Assembly (NCBI GenBank): GCA_032719365.1
Contig: CM064873.1
Location: forward strand, 37,611,742 to 37,675,741
Direction: 5' to 3'
DNA length: 64,000 bases
Source: Prinsepia uniflora
Lineage: Eukaryota; Streptophyta; Magnoliopsida; Rosales; Rosaceae
Part shown: piece after piece, positions 1 through 11,882 of the stretch
Numbering within the stretch: the first letter of the stretch is position 1
How the letters are laid out: each line of letters starts with the position of its first letter
Translations under genes and position numbers: made by a program
Notes under the pieces: model-generated
Database searches by the model: none
What the model saw: only the letters and a program-made list of their open reading frames with translations
What the model was told of the DNA's origin: nothing

Positions 1-1244
1 CAGAGCCCAAAACATTGGAAAACCTTTATTGAAAACCACCATCATCAAAACTCTGTGAAATCCAACACATTTGAAACCAAAAATCCATTCTCCGAACCTG
101 CTGGATTTATCCGAGTCTGTAAACTCAATCCAGGCCTCAATATAATCCGAGTCTTGAAACTCAACAGCCCTATAGGGGGAAATATCAATTTCCGAGTCTT
201 TAAACTACCGAGTCTTTAAATTCAATCCAGGCCTCAATATAATCCGAGTCTTTAAACTCCCGAGTCTTTAAACTCAACATGCCTACGAGGGAAATATCAA
301 TATCCGAGTCTTTAAACTCAATCCGGGTCTTAAAACCCAATCCAGGCCCGCCCCCGTCATAATCATATCCATATCCATTTCCAAATCCGAGTCCGAAACC
401 ATCATTTCGTAAGCCGGCATCCAGAATAACCATTCCGAACCCAAACCCGGAATCCCCTTTCAAGTTCCAAACGGAATCCAGAATCGTCATCCTGGAATCC
501 GATTCCAAAACCCGAAAACACGTTTCTCAAACCACTTTTCTGAACTAGGCTTGAAGCCCTAAAAAGCTTTTCCGAAATCCATTTTAAATCATTGATATTA
601 AATCATATTTCAAATCCCGAAATCAAATCCTCAAAACCAGATACAAATCACAACTTGGTCGAAATCTCGTAAAACGCGCAAAATCGTAAATACCTCGAAA
701 AACGTGCAAAACCGTAAACCGCTACGCCCATAAATCAAATCTGAGAATCACGTATAGAAAACATATAAAAGCATATATGCATGCATCATAATTTAGAAAG
801 CAAAGTCCACTCACAAACCATAGCGTCGTCTCTTGGATACACGCGGACTAATGCTTTCCAGGCTAATCTGCTATCACCGGCTTTTCCAAACCTGTCCAAA
901 TTCCATAATAAGGTCACTAACTACTTCATTAAACTTCTACTAAAGCCCCGTAATTTTTTCGAATTTTTAACTATTTTTAATCGAGCCTTAAAACCTTCGG
1001 ACATCCCGAAACCTATCGAGACGATGTCCGATTGAGTCGAAACTAGCGCCAAAATGTTCGTTACATTGAATACTTTAAAAGTCATGTTGGAACCATCCTC
1101 AAAAAACATGACACGCACCCACACGCGCCGCCCAAAGTGGCTGCGCTTGGGAGCCACACGCCATCACTATTCATCTCCTACCTTGAACGAACCGGGGTCG
1201 GTTCGGTCCAAAGTTCAGCTGGTTCGGTTGAACTGGCGTCCACT
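1..1244 (-). mobile_element. LTR A, U5-side part (minus), interrupted by solo LTR B
   Basis: This is the middle of a long minus-strand LTR whose other half is at 4527-5922 and whose U5 end lies left of the window. It reads, as reverse complement, the blocks shared by all LTRs here: a GAGTCTTTAAACTC-type array (about 110-330), a CATGCATGCAT plus GTCCACTCAC box (about 780-815), and the conserved core containing 'TGTAACGAACATTTT' (seen reversed near 1050-1070). No protein-coding gene is visible; the small frames here are low-complexity shadows. The piece ends exactly at the CCACT target duplication of solo LTR B, and 4527 onward continues the same LTR, which fixes the nesting order. The family assignment is firm; the outer boundary is not visible. 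Confidence 0.8.
110..335 (-). repeat. GAGTCTTTAAACTC dyad minisatellite in LTR A
   Basis: At least six copies of a unit built on GAGTCTTTAAACTC occur with spacers of roughly 20-60 bp. Each unit has short complementary ends (GAGT/ACTC when read on the other strand) around TTTAAA. The same unit occurs in the E7 LTR (15880-16150) and, in plus orientation, in the E6 3' LTR (38060-38330). Confidence 0.8.
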
Positions 1245-1422
1245 TGTAACGACCCGTCCCGAATTCCGGGATTAGTTTAGTGACTAATCTCGATTAGTGA
1301 GGTTGAATGGTGCTTAGTAGGGCAGAATCGAACAAAATGTGCAAAATGATCGTTTTGCCCCTGGTCGTGGGCAAAATGTTGACTTTTTGATCGGATGGTC
1401 AAACGGACTTTGACCGACGACC

Positions 1423-1444
1423 GTGACGTAGTTCAGGACGTCAC
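1423..1444 (+). promoter_or_regulatory. Dyad GTGACGT-8 nt-ACGTCAC (bZIP-like site)
   Basis: A perfect 7-bp inverted repeat, GTGACGT then ACGTCAC with an 8-nt spacer, lies in the U3-like part of LTR B. The same dyad is seen at 18601-18622, 51502-51523 and 58778-58799 in other LTRs, with one-base variants at 5723-5744 and elsewhere. TGACGT is the core of TGA/bZIP sites in plants; binding here is inference. Confidence 0.6.
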
Positions 1445-1752
1445 GAGTTCATAGACAGGCGGCACGTTCGATTCTGACATCCGAGGAGAAAGTTATGATG
1501 TTCGGAAGTTGAGGGGCATTTTGGTAATTTTGGTCAATTGGGGTCAATTATTGACTTTTTGACCGGGAGGTCCAATGGACGAGGGCCAAGGACCGTTACG
1601 TAGGTATCGTCGATACGAATCCAACGACAGGCGGCATGCCAAAATCGGAGATTCGACGACGATGTTATGGTCAAGGAAACGAACTAACGAACCGAGGCTC
1701 CGATTAAAATAATAATATAATAATGAATAGTAACTGATGACTGTGCACATCC

Positions 1753-1778
1753 GGATGAGTGACAAGTATCACCCATCC
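1753..1778. promoter_or_regulatory. U3 palindrome GGATGAGTGACA..TGTCACTCATCC (variant)
   Basis: A 12-bp-arm inverted repeat with a 2-nt centre lies in the U3 part of this LTR, here with two arm changes. Copies occur at the same relative place at 7249-7274, 12327-12352, 28526-28551, 35253-35278, 45284-45309, 51146-51174, 58424-58449 and 61559-61584. The arm carries TGAGTGAC and TGTCA. Confidence 0.75.
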
Positions 1779-2692
1779 CTTGTTTCCAGCTCCACGTTTC
1801 CCTCCCAACACCATCATCACCCCTAATCATCATGTTCTCCATCATTCCCCTTCCTTTTCTTTGTTTTTTCTTCAAACCGTGCACAAATTGGGGGAGGATT
1901 GAACTGGGAGAATTGGCTCCCTTCCTTAGCCATTCTTGAGAGAAAATTGAATGTTGAGAGAGACTGAATTGGCTGGGAAACACGAGAGGCAGAGAGGAAG
2001 CTGGGAAATCGAAAATTGATTTTAAGAAAATTGGGGGAAAATTCGAATACTGAGTGTTAGGCCGTGAGGATCGAAATTGAGCTCACATTCAGCTTCCTGG
2101 GATCACAACGATCAGAATCGTCGAAAGAACGAAGGAAATTGGCAACGTTTTGGCTCTGAACACACTTGGTGACAGAGGAGGAAATTCGACCTTGAGTCGT
2201 GGAGTTTGAGGCTTCGAATGATTCAATTGAGGTGGGGAAACTACTTCTCATGATCCCACGATGATTCTGGAAGGATCAATTGAAGGAAACCGGTTGAGAT
2301 TGATGAAGCTCCATGGTTGCATAGTGTACGGCCATCGAGCTTGAGTCGTGGAGATTGAGCACTGCATTGATGCAATTGAGTTGGGGGAAATGCTTAACGG
2401 AGTCCACTGATGCTTCTAGTTGAATCAATTTAAGGAAATCGATCGAAATTGAAGGAATTCCATGAACGAACAGTAACCTGGGTGTTCTTCGTGTTCATCG
2501 TGGAATCGATGGAATTTGGGTAAGTGATCGTGTAATTGAGTTTACAGATCTTAAATTAAACTTAAAACGAAACTAACTGAATGATTAATTGAAGGAATTA
2601 AAGATGAATTGATGGACATTGAACCGGGTTGTATCGCGGGAAAATTGGACCCGTTTACCAGAGATACGGGTTAGATGGTGACACTGTAGCAG

Positions 2693-2711
2693 GCGCGTGA
2701 GTTTCACGCGC
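2693..2711. promoter_or_regulatory. CGCG inverted repeat GCGCGTGA-GTT-TCACGCGC
   Basis: A perfect 8-bp inverted repeat with a 3-nt centre lies in a GC-rich block upstream of the conserved LTR core. Equivalent copies are at 17234-17252 and 23945-23963 (minus LTRs, centre AAC), with a weaker one near 46598. CACGCG/ACGCGT resembles CAMTA-type sites known in plants; the role is inferred. Confidence 0.6.
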
Positions 2712-3271
2712 AGCCACTCAAGGCGGCGCGTGACGACGCGTGGATACGAATCTCGAGGTGAGGTCAACATGACTTCTATCCTATTTAATGTAACGAACAT
2801 TTTGGGATTGATTTCGTGTCGATCGGACACCGTCTCGATATTGTTCGGGATATCCGAAGGTTTTAAATCAAGTTTAAAAATAGTTAAAAATTCGGGAAAA
2901 TTACGGGACTTTGATAGGATGTTAATGATGAGGTTAGTAACCCTCTAATGTAATTTGGACAGGATTGGGAGTCCCGGTGATAGTGGTGTGGCCCGGGGGG
3001 CCGGTGGCTCGCGTATCGAGGCATACTGTTAAAACGGTCTGTGAGTGGACTTTGGTTTTATAAATTCTATGCATGCTTAAATGTTTTATATGGATTATGG
3101 TTGTGATTGTATGATGTTGATTTGGTTGTTGGTAAACTGTAAGGTTTCACGTATTTCGAGGCGATTTACGTGCTTGTACGTAAATCGAGGTTTCCGGTTT
3201 TACATGGAGTTTCCATATTTATGACTTGGATATAATATGATGAAATGGTTTTGAAATTGGAAATATGAACT

Positions 3272-3621
3272 CGGGCTTGAGGCCCACTTGTTTTGGAAAT
3301 TTCGGACTTGGAGTCCATTTGAGTACGTAATCGGGCCGGGGGCCCAGTTTGTTAATGAAATCGGTCCAGGGGCCCAGTTGATATGAAATCGGGCTGAGAC
3401 CCATTTGAGTTATGTTATCGGGCCAGGGGCCCAGTTGATTTACGAATTCGGTCCGTGGGCCCAGTTGGTTTATAAGTCGGGCTGCGGGCCTAGTTGGTTT
3501 ACAAATCGGACCGTGGGCCCAGTGGTTCATAAAATCGGGCATGAGGCCCAGTTGGATTATAAATGTGATTTCGGGTCAGGGACCCTATGATTAATAGTTG
3601 TGATTTTGGGTCAGGGACCCT
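3272..3621 (+). repeat. Hairpin minisatellite, GGGCC-type units (~31 bp)
   Basis: About eleven tandem units average about 31 bp. Each has a small dyad followed by a CAGTTG-like tail. Arms differ from unit to unit but match each other within a unit: GGACT-tgg-AGTCC, GGGCC-ggg-GGCCC, GGGCC-agg-GGCCC and GGGTC-agg-GACCC. Some units are imperfect, for example GGTCC with GGCCC. Reverse-oriented arrays of the same type lie at 5990-6150, 9600-9940 and 44020-44160. Confidence 0.85.
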
Positions 3622-3849
3622 AAATGGAATTACATGGTTTTATGGAAATTTTGGGCAGGGCCCAATTGTAATGATGTGATAAAAGGATTTAATAAAACTG
3701 TTTTCCATATACCATCTGGATACAAGGATATATGATGGTCTCCTCCAGATGTCTGGGACACTGGGGAAGTCACGGTGCATTGCCTGCGAGGGGTCATTAT
3801 ACAGAGCAGCCGGACCGTATGATGACTCAGGAGCAAGATTGCTATGTTT

Positions 3850-3987
3850 GACGTGAGGGACGTCAGACATCCGGGATGTCAGATATATGGACCCGGAGAG
3901 ACCCCGGGCAGCACGCGTAGCTTATGAAACCGTGAGATATGACGTTAGGGGCGTCTAGCGTCTGGGACGCTAAGCATCTGGGATGCT
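3850..3987 (+). repeat. Hairpin minisatellite, GACATC-ggg-GATGTC type
   Basis: A series of near-perfect 5-7 bp dyads with 3-nt centres lies in two clusters. 3850-3882 has GACGT/ACGTC and GACATC/GATGTC. 3941-3987 has GACGT/GCGTC, TAGCGTC/GACGCTA (3956-3972) and AGCATC/GATGCT (3973-3987). Arm sequence changes while pairing is kept. The same type is in the E1 left LTR (49375-49533) and the E5 LTR (63098-63176). Confidence 0.85.
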
Positions 3988-4526
3988 GGTGATGGTAGTG
4001 GTAAAAATGGATTATTGGTTATGAAATGGTATGTCGGGTCGGGGACCCTAAATGGTTTTGGATTTTTGGATTTGTATTTATGGCTTTGGGCGGTGGGCCA
4101 CATGGTTGTTTATGTATGGTTTTGGTATTCCACTGTTTTGGGCAGAGTTCCCACACTTGGTTTTTGGTTAACGGTTTTTGGGCTAAGGCCCTAATGGATC
4201 GGTTGAGCAAACGTTTTGGTTACTGGTTTTCGTGGCATGCATACGTTTTTATTGGAGGGCATAAATGTCTTATAAATGTATTTGATAAACTTATTGGTTT
4301 TTGTCCACTCACAGCTTTTGGTTTTAATGCCCTTCAGGTTGATTACAGATGCGATTATAGAAGAGACTAGGACATTGCACACCTCCTCCATCGATCCTTG
4401 CGCACTCTGGATGCCCCATTTGGGCAGTGGCTCTTGGTTATCCCTAGTCTGACACCCCTTGTTGGACGGGAGCAGGGCACATTCCACGGTAATCCCCGGG
4501 GGATTGGGATGGGTCCTGTCACCACT

Positions 4527-5922
4527 GTTCCGTCCATCTCCAGCTGTTGTTCAAACCCGTTTTAGTCCAATAGTTTCGGCCCCCTATCCCTAATCGATCT
4601 AGCTACTACAAACAAGAATTTGAAGTTTGTTTCTTACCTTCCAAAATCGAAGAAACGCCCAGCAACCTTCCTCCTCTGTTCCTGTGATTCCAGCCAGCTA
4701 AGTTCCCAGGCTCACGTCTCAAAGTTTCCTATCATCCTCCTAACCCTTTCCTAAGCCACAATTATGAGCAATAAGTCCAAACCAATGAGTTACCATTTTA
4801 AATTGAAACCGAGACTTTTTCGCGGGAAAAAACCTTACCCTCCGCCATAGCTCTTAAGACCGGGCTGGATCAACTCCTGGTCACTCCTAGAGTATTTCCT
4901 AATGAATCAGATCAGTTGATAATCCTCAATTCAAAAATCACCATTTTGAATTTAAGCTTAAGCCTCACGGGAACTCACCATATGACGCCGTCGTACACCG
5001 CTGTGGTTACCACCACACTCATTTCATCACCCTCGACATCTTTTCTTCACGTACCATGGACCAAGGATGAAAATCGAAGGAGTTTAGTTGGCTTAGTTCA
5101 CGGTTTCCCCTGTTCTCCCCTTTGCCTCACGGTTTCAGGAAACCACCGTCAGCCACCGTCTCCAGCCATTCCTTGTGGCGGCACCACCACCTTCCCCATC
5201 CTCCTATCTCTCCCTTCCATGCTCAACCATAAAAAAAATACTGAAGATCAAAGGAAAAGGAGGAGTCAAGCCCTATTTTCTGTTTGTCCCCAAAACTAAG
5301 CACGACACAAACACTAAACCGTTTAAACCCACTTGTGTGAGGTTTTACCACCATCCAGAAAAGGATAGGTGTCCTCTTCTCTGTGGTTAAAACTTCCCAG
5401 AACAACCACTTGTCAAGCACTAACTGGGCACAGATCCCAAGGAAACACTATGACCATTATTGCACAAATTACTGTTTTACCCCTCACAAACTTAGACCCG
5501 TAATTTTATTTCCCGAACTCCAAATGCTACATGCCGCCTGTCGTTGGAAGCAGGGACTCGAGACCTTCCTAATGGTCCTCGAATTGCATGAAAAGTAGTT
5601 GTCGTGTAAAAAGTCAACAAATTCCCTCCTTTACCTTAATTACGAAAATGCCCTCGAACTTCCGAACGTCATAACTTTTTCGTCGGATGTCGGAATCAGA
5701 CGTGCCACCTTTCTATGAACTCGTGACGTCCCGAACTACGTAACCGTCATCGATCAACGTCCATTTGACCACCCGAACTAAAATTCAAATTTTTGCCCAT
5801 TCTAGGGGTAAAATAGTCATTCTGCGCCATCCATCCAAAAGTATCCAACTAAACACCGATTATCTTCGCTAATCCGTCACTAACAACTAATCAAATCCCA
5901 ATTTCCGGGACGGGTCGTTACA
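4527..5922 (-). mobile_element. LTR A, U3-side part (minus)
   Basis: This resumes LTR A directly after the right CCACT duplication of solo LTR B. Reading right to left, the LTR begins at 5922 with TGTAACGACCCGTCCCGG, followed by the two regulatory modules: the GTGACGT dyad near 5723-5744 and the GACAGGCGGCAT module near 5530-5560. The strongly conserved U3 palindrome is not recognisable in this copy, which suggests age. The sequence at 5923 is unrelated to a polypurine tract and continues as another LTR (C), so A is an insertion into C. There is no coding evidence. Confidence 0.8.
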
Positions 5923-7719
5923 CTCTACGCCCGAAACCACAAATCAACAGGACCTCAAGTTCGATTTCTTAACCAACAGGGCCTTAAGTCCGATACTACA
6001 GTCAACTGGTCCTCCCGCCCGATATTACAACCAAATGGGCCTCATGCCCGAATTCGTAAACCAATGGGACCCTCGGTCTGATAGTATAACTCAAATGGAC
6101 CCTCGGTCCGATTCCACGTCAAATCAAATGGACTCCAGGTCTGAGAGTTTGTAAATCAAATGGGTCTCGTGCCCGATTTCATATTTCCAAATCCAAGACC
6201 AATTCAATAAACCCTCATTGAAAACCTAGCACGTATAAGCATCGAATAAAACCAGAAATCTTGAAATACGTGCAAATACGTAAATCCTAGGTTACCACAA
6301 ACAAATGCACTCATGGCATCACAAAAGATATTCTAAAACAATTATAAAACACTTATGCATGCATCAATTTCGAAAGAAGGGTCCACTCACGGACCGTCCG
6401 AAGCAGCGCCTCGATATGCGTGCTAAAACGTCTCCCTGGCCAAACATCACCTCTGGGATTCCCAAACCTGTCCAAATTAATTTAGAGGGTTACTAACTAC
6501 TTATATAACCCCTCTCCAAAGCCCCGTAATTTTTTGGAATTTCTAACTATTTTTAAAGGTGAACCTAAACCTTCGGACATTCCGAATTATATCGAAACGA
6601 TGTCCGATTGACACGAAACCAGTCCCAAAATATTCCTTACATCGAATAGATGAAATTACATGTTGGACACTTCCCCAAAGGAAGGCTCACGCGCCCTCAC
6701 GCGCCCAAGGATTGCACTGCGCGTGGTTGGTCCAAGTCCATATCTTCCCCAATTTTCGTTCGTTTCAGTCCATTTCAATCCTAAACTTCCTATTTTGGTA
6801 GTTCCTATCATTTCCAATCCTCAAACCTAAGAAAATCGACCTAAAACTCCCCGTTTCCAAAACACTTTTCATGGCTCAAAGCTCCTAATCACCTCTTGGG
6901 CTATTCAGCCCTTCACCGCCATCCAAACCACCCTCTACACATTCCTACCACCTCAATAAACCACATCTAAACACTAGAATTCATCCATAACACCTAAAAC
7001 TCGAAATGAAGATTTTGAAGGCAAAAATCATACCTTCGCGGTCCCACGGCCACTGTGCCCGGTGGCTCTCGATCCTGCCACCGTCCAATAAGTTTTGGTC
7101 TCCTCTTCCTCTTCCCTTTATGGTTCATGATCATCCAGTGAGGTTGAGGAGTGTTTTTGAGGGGTGGGTTGCACAAAATGGGTTTCAGGTTGGTTTTGGA
7201 AGAACAAGGAAGATGAATTCGATGCATGTATGTGGGAAGGTGGGCAATGGATGGGTGACACTTGTCACTCATCCATTGGGCCTACCAAAATATCTGACCC
7301 ACACAGAAGACAAAACTCAAGTCGTCTCGTAGAACGTGTAATAGTTCCATCGAACTTACGTGAACCGTAACTTTTCCATCGAACGTCCGAATTCGACGTT
7401 CTGCTTGTCTGCAGATTCGTATCATTCCGATCTACGTAACGGTCCTCTGCCCTCGAACTTCTGATCGTCCAAACTTCTTCCATGAATGCCGGAATCGAGC
7501 GTGCCACCTGTTTATGAACTCGTGACGTCCCAAACTACGGTACAATCATCGGCCAAATTCCATTTGACTGTCTGAATGAAAAATCAACGATTCACCCATT
7601 CTAGGGTTAAAATCATCATTTTGCTGAACGTCTGTTAATCCTCATCTAATCCTTGATTAGTCTCTCTAATCTGTCATTAATCCTTAATTAATCCCACTAA
7701 TTCAGGACGGGTCATCACA
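5923..7719 (-). mobile_element. LTR C, right part (minus)
   Basis: This minus-strand LTR ends at 7719 (reads TGTGATGACCCGTCC from the right). It contains a reversed GGGCC-type array (about 5940-6180), CATGCATGCAT plus GTCCACTCAC (about 6355-6395), the conserved core (about 6480-6670), a perfect-centred U3 palindrome (7249-7274) and both regulatory modules (about 7340-7580). LTR A interrupts it at 5922, so its U5 half lies left of the window. Whether it was a solo LTR or part of an element cannot be decided here. Confidence 0.8.
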
Positions 7720-7931
7720 TGCCACAGTGTAGATGTTGTGCGGTGATTGTAGGAGGTCGTGGTTGAGCGGTGGTAGACACCGACGAGGCCGTAGAGTTAC
7801 GAGGGGACGAAGTCCTCGAATCGTGGTTACTAGCTGTTATGGTACCAGTACTAGAGTATGACGACTCTTCAGAGTCGAGAATGTTGGATCAGTTAGGATG
7901 GTTGTGCTGCAGTGGGTAGCCGGGATTAACG
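7720..7931. other. Short non-LTR stretch, probable remnant of an internal region
   Basis: About 210 bp lie between LTR C and LTR D. The sequence is rich in CGA/TGG words and resembles in composition the non-coding internal regions of E2 and E6. I see no open reading frame, PBS or polypurine tract. The assignment is only a guess from composition and position. Confidence 0.35.
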
Positions 7932-8477
7932 TGGGACCCGTCCCAAATCCCCCTGGATTAATGTGGGACGTGCCTGCTCTCCTCTGACACGAAGTGTCAA
8001 ACCAGGGATAATTCCGTTCTTTGTCCAACCGAGACTACTAGAGAGCACCAGGATCCGGAGGAGTGTGATGTCTCGGTCTCTGCTACAGCCCGCATCCGCG
8101 ATCAACCTGAAGGGCATTCAAAATGTCAAAACTCTGAGTGGACAAAACAAATAATTCTAAAAACATTTTCACAAAATATACTTTATGCCCTTCACTAAAA
8201 AGAATGCATGCATTCGAAAACCGTTCATCAAAACATTCACAAAACTATTAGGGCCTTAGCCCAAAAACCGTAAATCAAACCATATGGGAACTTAGCCCAA
8301 ATCAAATACACATGGGACTCAGTCCAAATCACCTCACGTGGGTCTCAGCCCAAAACCAATCATGTGGGACTCTGTCCAAATCTCGTTTCAATGGGTCTCA
8401 ACCCAAACCATTTCCAAAACATAGAACACGAGGTCTCCGTCCCAAACCATTTTCCAAAACATAGAACACAGGGTCTC
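7932..8477 (-). mobile_element. LTR D, U5-side fragment (minus)
   Basis: This is the start (plus-strand view) of a minus LTR: degenerate terminus TGGGACCCGTCCC, the end stem TGACAC-GAA-GTGTCA (7985-7999), 'GAGTGGACAAAA' box 2 reversed (near 8140), CATGCATGC (near 8205) and the beginning of a GGGCT/AGCCC array. At 8477 it is cut by LTR E. The rest must lie beyond E but is not recognisable, probably lost at the inversion junction near 10877. Confidence 0.7.
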
Positions 8478-10877
8478 TGTCAGAACCCGTCCAAAATCCC
8501 CTTGGGATTAACGAGGAACGCTCTTGATCCCGTCTGACACGTAGTGTCAGACCAGGGAAAATTAAAACCTTTAGTCAGGAAGGCTTCTAGAGTACGTCAG
8601 GATCCGGAGGAGGTATGTGATGTCTCGGTCTCTGCTACAGTTCGCACCGTATTCAACCGGAAGGGCATTGAAAACCGAAAGAGTGTGAGTGGACAAAAAG
8701 CAATAGTTCATAAATACATTTTGTAAAGACCTTTATACCCTTCACTAAAAAACATGCATGCATAGTAAAAACATTTATCCAATCACATATGTTTAAACAA
8801 CCACATCCATACAAGCTCCTGCCCAAAACCATTTACAGAAAACCATAACATAGTAAACGTATGTGGGATCTCAGCCCAAGTCCATTTACCATCATAAAAC
8901 ACAATTTCGCAAACCAATTGAAATCATGTTCATCCATATATTTCATATAACCAATCCTATCGCGGTATCTAAGAAACCAATCATGTTCCTCAAAAGAACC
9001 ATATGTGGGAACTAAGCCCAAAACCATAAAGAAACCAACCATACGGACCACAGCCCAAATCTATGTGGGACTCAGCCCAAAACCTGTACACATCACATAT
9101 CATATAACATATACATATAAATCATGCTACCAAACCTGACACGGTTTCTAAAGCTACGCGCGTGCTACCCGGGGTCTCAAACCCAAGTCTTTCTAGGGTC
9201 CACCCAAGTTAATGTCCGTAGATCAATGACCCTCCTTGGAGGTTATAATCCATAGCCTTTCTGAGAGTAAGGAACCCAACGGGCTCCACCCAAGCCAACG
9301 ACCCTCCCTGGAGGAGACAATTTATATATAAAGGACGGTATACGAAAAACCGTTTGAAGGGATGCCCGGCCCCCAAAAATCGTCATGAATCATAAAACCT
9401 TTCAAGGGTTCATGCCGATCCCCATAAACCGTCATGAACGATAAAACCTTTCAAGGGTTCATGCTGGTCCCCATAAACCGTCATGAACCATAAAAACCTT
9501 TCAAGGGTTCATGCTGGTCCCCACAAACCGTCATGAACCATAAAAACCATTTATGGGTCCCTGACCCGAAATCACAATCTTAAAACATAATTGGGCCGTA
9601 AGCCCAAATCCACCTACCAACTGGACCTCCGGCCCGAATCGTAAACCAACTGGGCCTCATGCCCGATTTTGTAAACTAAATGGGCCTCGTGCTCGATATC
9701 GTAAACCAAATGGGCCCTGTGCCCGATACTTAACTCAACTGGGCTCTGAGCCCGATACGTAAATAAACTGGGCCTTTGGCTCGATGCCTTGTTTAATCAA
9801 ATGGACCTCAAGTCCGAGAGTTCGTAAATCAAATGGGTCTCGTACCCGATCCATATTTCCAAATCTGAAATCTATTCAAGAACCAATTGGGCCTCTAGCC
9901 CGAGAACGTAACTAAATGGGACTTCGAGTCCAAGGGTTTCAAAACAAATGGGTTTCGAACCCGAGTTTACCTTTTCAAATCCAAAACCATTTCATGAAAT
10001 CATTTCCAAAACTATAAGCATAGGAAATCAGTGCAAAACCGTAAACCTAAATTTACGTGCTTGCACGTAAATCGCCTCGAAATGACTGAAACTACGTAAA
10101 TCACAATCAACCAAATCATCATCATAGAATCATATTTATAAATCATATAAAACATTTATGCATGCATCAAAGTTTAGAAATCAAGGTCCACTCACAGACC
10201 GTCTTAAGCTACCGCATCAGTTTGCGTGGCGTAAGCCTCACCGGGCAAATCGTCGTCATCGGGAGTCCCAAACCTGTCCAAATAAATCTAGAGGGTTACT
10301 AACTACCTTATTAACCTCTCATTAAAGCCCCGTAATTTTTCAGAATTTTTAACTATTTTTAATCCCGATCCTAAACCTTCTGATGTCCCGAACATTATCG
10401 AGACGGTGTCCGATCAACACGAAACAGTCCCAAAATGTTCGTTACATCGAATAGATTAAAAGTCATGTTGAAGTCATCCCCAAAAGGTGGTCCACGCGCC
10501 CCCATGTGCAGCCTGAAACCCCTGTGCGTGAAACCCACGCGTTGGGTACTGTTCATCCCTAACCTTAGTTGAACCTGGTCTGACTGGTTTGAACCAGATC
10601 AGGCTGGTCTGGACCGGTCCAGGGCCCAAACTCGTTCGTTTTTGGTTCATTATTTCCCTTTTTCATTTCTAAAGCTTCCTAATTCCATTTCCTATCTATA
10701 CACCATTTAAAATAACAGAAAAAGGGACATTGAGGTTACCTTCCCGATCGAGGTAAACTCCTCCATTTTTCCACCGCCGTATTCTCCCTTCTCCGGCCAC
10801 CATTCGTCACGGTTCTGAGCCCCCTGAGTTTGTCTCTCCTCCACAACCAACATCTAAGCCACCAAAATCATCATCAC
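8478..10877 (-). mobile_element. LTR E (minus), U3 end lost at an inverted junction
   Basis: It starts TGTCAGAACCCGTCC, with a perfect end stem GTCTGACAC-GTA-GTGTCAGAC (8532-8552). Then come box 2 (near 8688), CATGCATGCAT (near 8754), long dyad arrays (8820-9960), CATGCATGCAT plus GTCCACTCAC (about 10160-10195), the core with reversed GTAACGAACATTTT (near 10435) and the GC-rich block. The regulatory modules and the terminal TGTAACGACCC are missing: at about 10877 the sequence switches to plus-oriented LTR sequence. No gene was seen. Confidence 0.8.
9370..9560 (-). repeat. ~60 bp tandem repeat with CGGTT/AACCG dyads
   Basis: Three to four copies of a unit contain 'AACCGTCATGAACCATAAAA' and 'GGGTTCATGC'. 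This is the reverse-strand counterpart of the CATGACGGTT-TATGGG-AACCGTCATG units in the E2 LTRs (about 30310-30500 and 36745-36925). Confidence 0.75.
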
Positions 10878-11489
10878 AGGGCTTTTATGAGGGGTTAATT
10901 AAGTAGTTAGGAATCCTCTATTACAATTTGGGACTGGTTTCGAGTCAATCAGACATCGTTTCGAAATGTATCGGGGTTTCTGAAGGTTTAGGATCGACTT
11001 TAAAAATAGTTAAAAATTCTGAAAAATTATGGGGCTTTTATGAGGGGTTAACTAAGTAGTTCGTAACCCTCTATTATAATTTGGACAGGTTTGGGAGTCC
11101 CGGTGACGGTGATTGGCCCAGGAGGGGCGTATGGCATGCGTATCGAGGCACAATTTCGAACGGTCTGTGTGTGGACCTTGATTTCAAAATTGATTCATGC
11201 ATAAATGTTTTATACGTGTTTTAAATACATATTTTGGAATGCCTTGAGTGCATATGTTTGTGATAATTAGTATTTATGTGTTTGCACGCATTTCGTGATT
11301 TACTGTTTTATATCGTACTTATACGTGCTGTGTTTTTAATGAACATTTGATGGAGATGAACTGGTTTTAGATTTGGAAAGATGAATCGGGCATGAGACCC
11401 ATTTGATTGGAAACCATCGGACTTGGAGTCCATTTGATTCGATGCTAAATCGGGCTAGAGGCCCATTTGAGTTGTACTATCGGGCCGGG
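10878..11489 (+). mobile_element. LTR F, left part (plus), with partial duplication
   Basis: This plus-oriented LTR sequence is truncated on its U3 side. It begins with 'GGGCTTTTATGAGGGG' and about 55 bp that recur at 11035. The first copy runs directly into the core block ('GACTGGTTTCGAGTCAATC'), so about 155 bp are duplicated around the junction. Box 1-like GTGTGTGGAC, CATGCATAAA and a GGGCC-type array follow. E6 inserts at 11490, and the LTR resumes at 38883: the broken array unit CGGGCCGGG|GGCCCC rejoins across E6. Confidence 0.75.
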
Positions 11490-11882
11490 TGTAACAACCC
11501 GCCTCAGAGTTTGGGATTAGCTTAGTGATTAATGATGGATTAGTGAGATTAATCAATGATTAGTTGGGCACTTTCGGACGGACGGTGGGAAATGACGATT
11601 TTGCTCTTGGAATTGGGCTAACGGTTGACTTTTGGTTTGGGCAGGCAAACAGACTTTGGACAGTGACTGTGACATCGTTCGGGACGTCACGAGTCCGTAG
11701 ACAGGTGGCCCGACCGATTTCGACATTCAAGGAAGTAGTTATGATGTTAGGAAGTTCGGGGGTATTTTGGTAATTTGGTTGAAAAGTGGCAAACTGTTGA
11801 CTTTTCATACGACATGGATTTTTCATGTATTTCGAGGAACGTTAGGTAGGTCTCAAGTCCCTGACTACAATAACAGGGGACA
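11490..11882 (+). mobile_element. E6 5' LTR fragment
   Basis: This is the first 393 bp of the E6 5' LTR: TGTAACAACCCGCC terminus, then regulatory module A with a degraded dyad (CATCGTTCGGGACGTCACG) and the subfamily-specific 'CATACGACATGG' stretch. An F2-type LTR starts at 11883, after GGACA. The remaining part of this LTR is not found up to 22160 and was presumably deleted. Confidence 0.7.

Larger units (their letters stand above)
1245..4521 (+). mobile_element. Solo LTR B (plus), complete, 3.28 kb
   Basis: The LTR starts TGTAACGACCCGTCCC and ends GGGATGGGTCCTGTCA, giving TG..CA termini. It is flanked by a perfect 5-bp target duplication CCACT (1240-1244 and 4522-4526). No internal region follows, so it is a solo LTR left by LTR-LTR recombination. 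In order it contains: two diverged tandem regulatory modules (about 1380-1680), a U3 palindrome (1753-1778), a CGCG inverted repeat (2693-2711), the conserved core with GTAACGAACATTTT (about 2770-3010), box 1 GTGAGTGGAC (3041-3050), the hairpin arrays (3272-3621 and 3850-3987), box 2 GTCCACTCAC (4303-4312) and a degenerate end stem (near 4446-4475). It sits inside minus LTR A. No coding sequence was recognised. Confidence 0.93.

Noticed and set aside
3272..3621. CRISPR-like regular repeats
   Set aside because: Plant retrotransposon context, units are contiguous hairpins without unique spacers.
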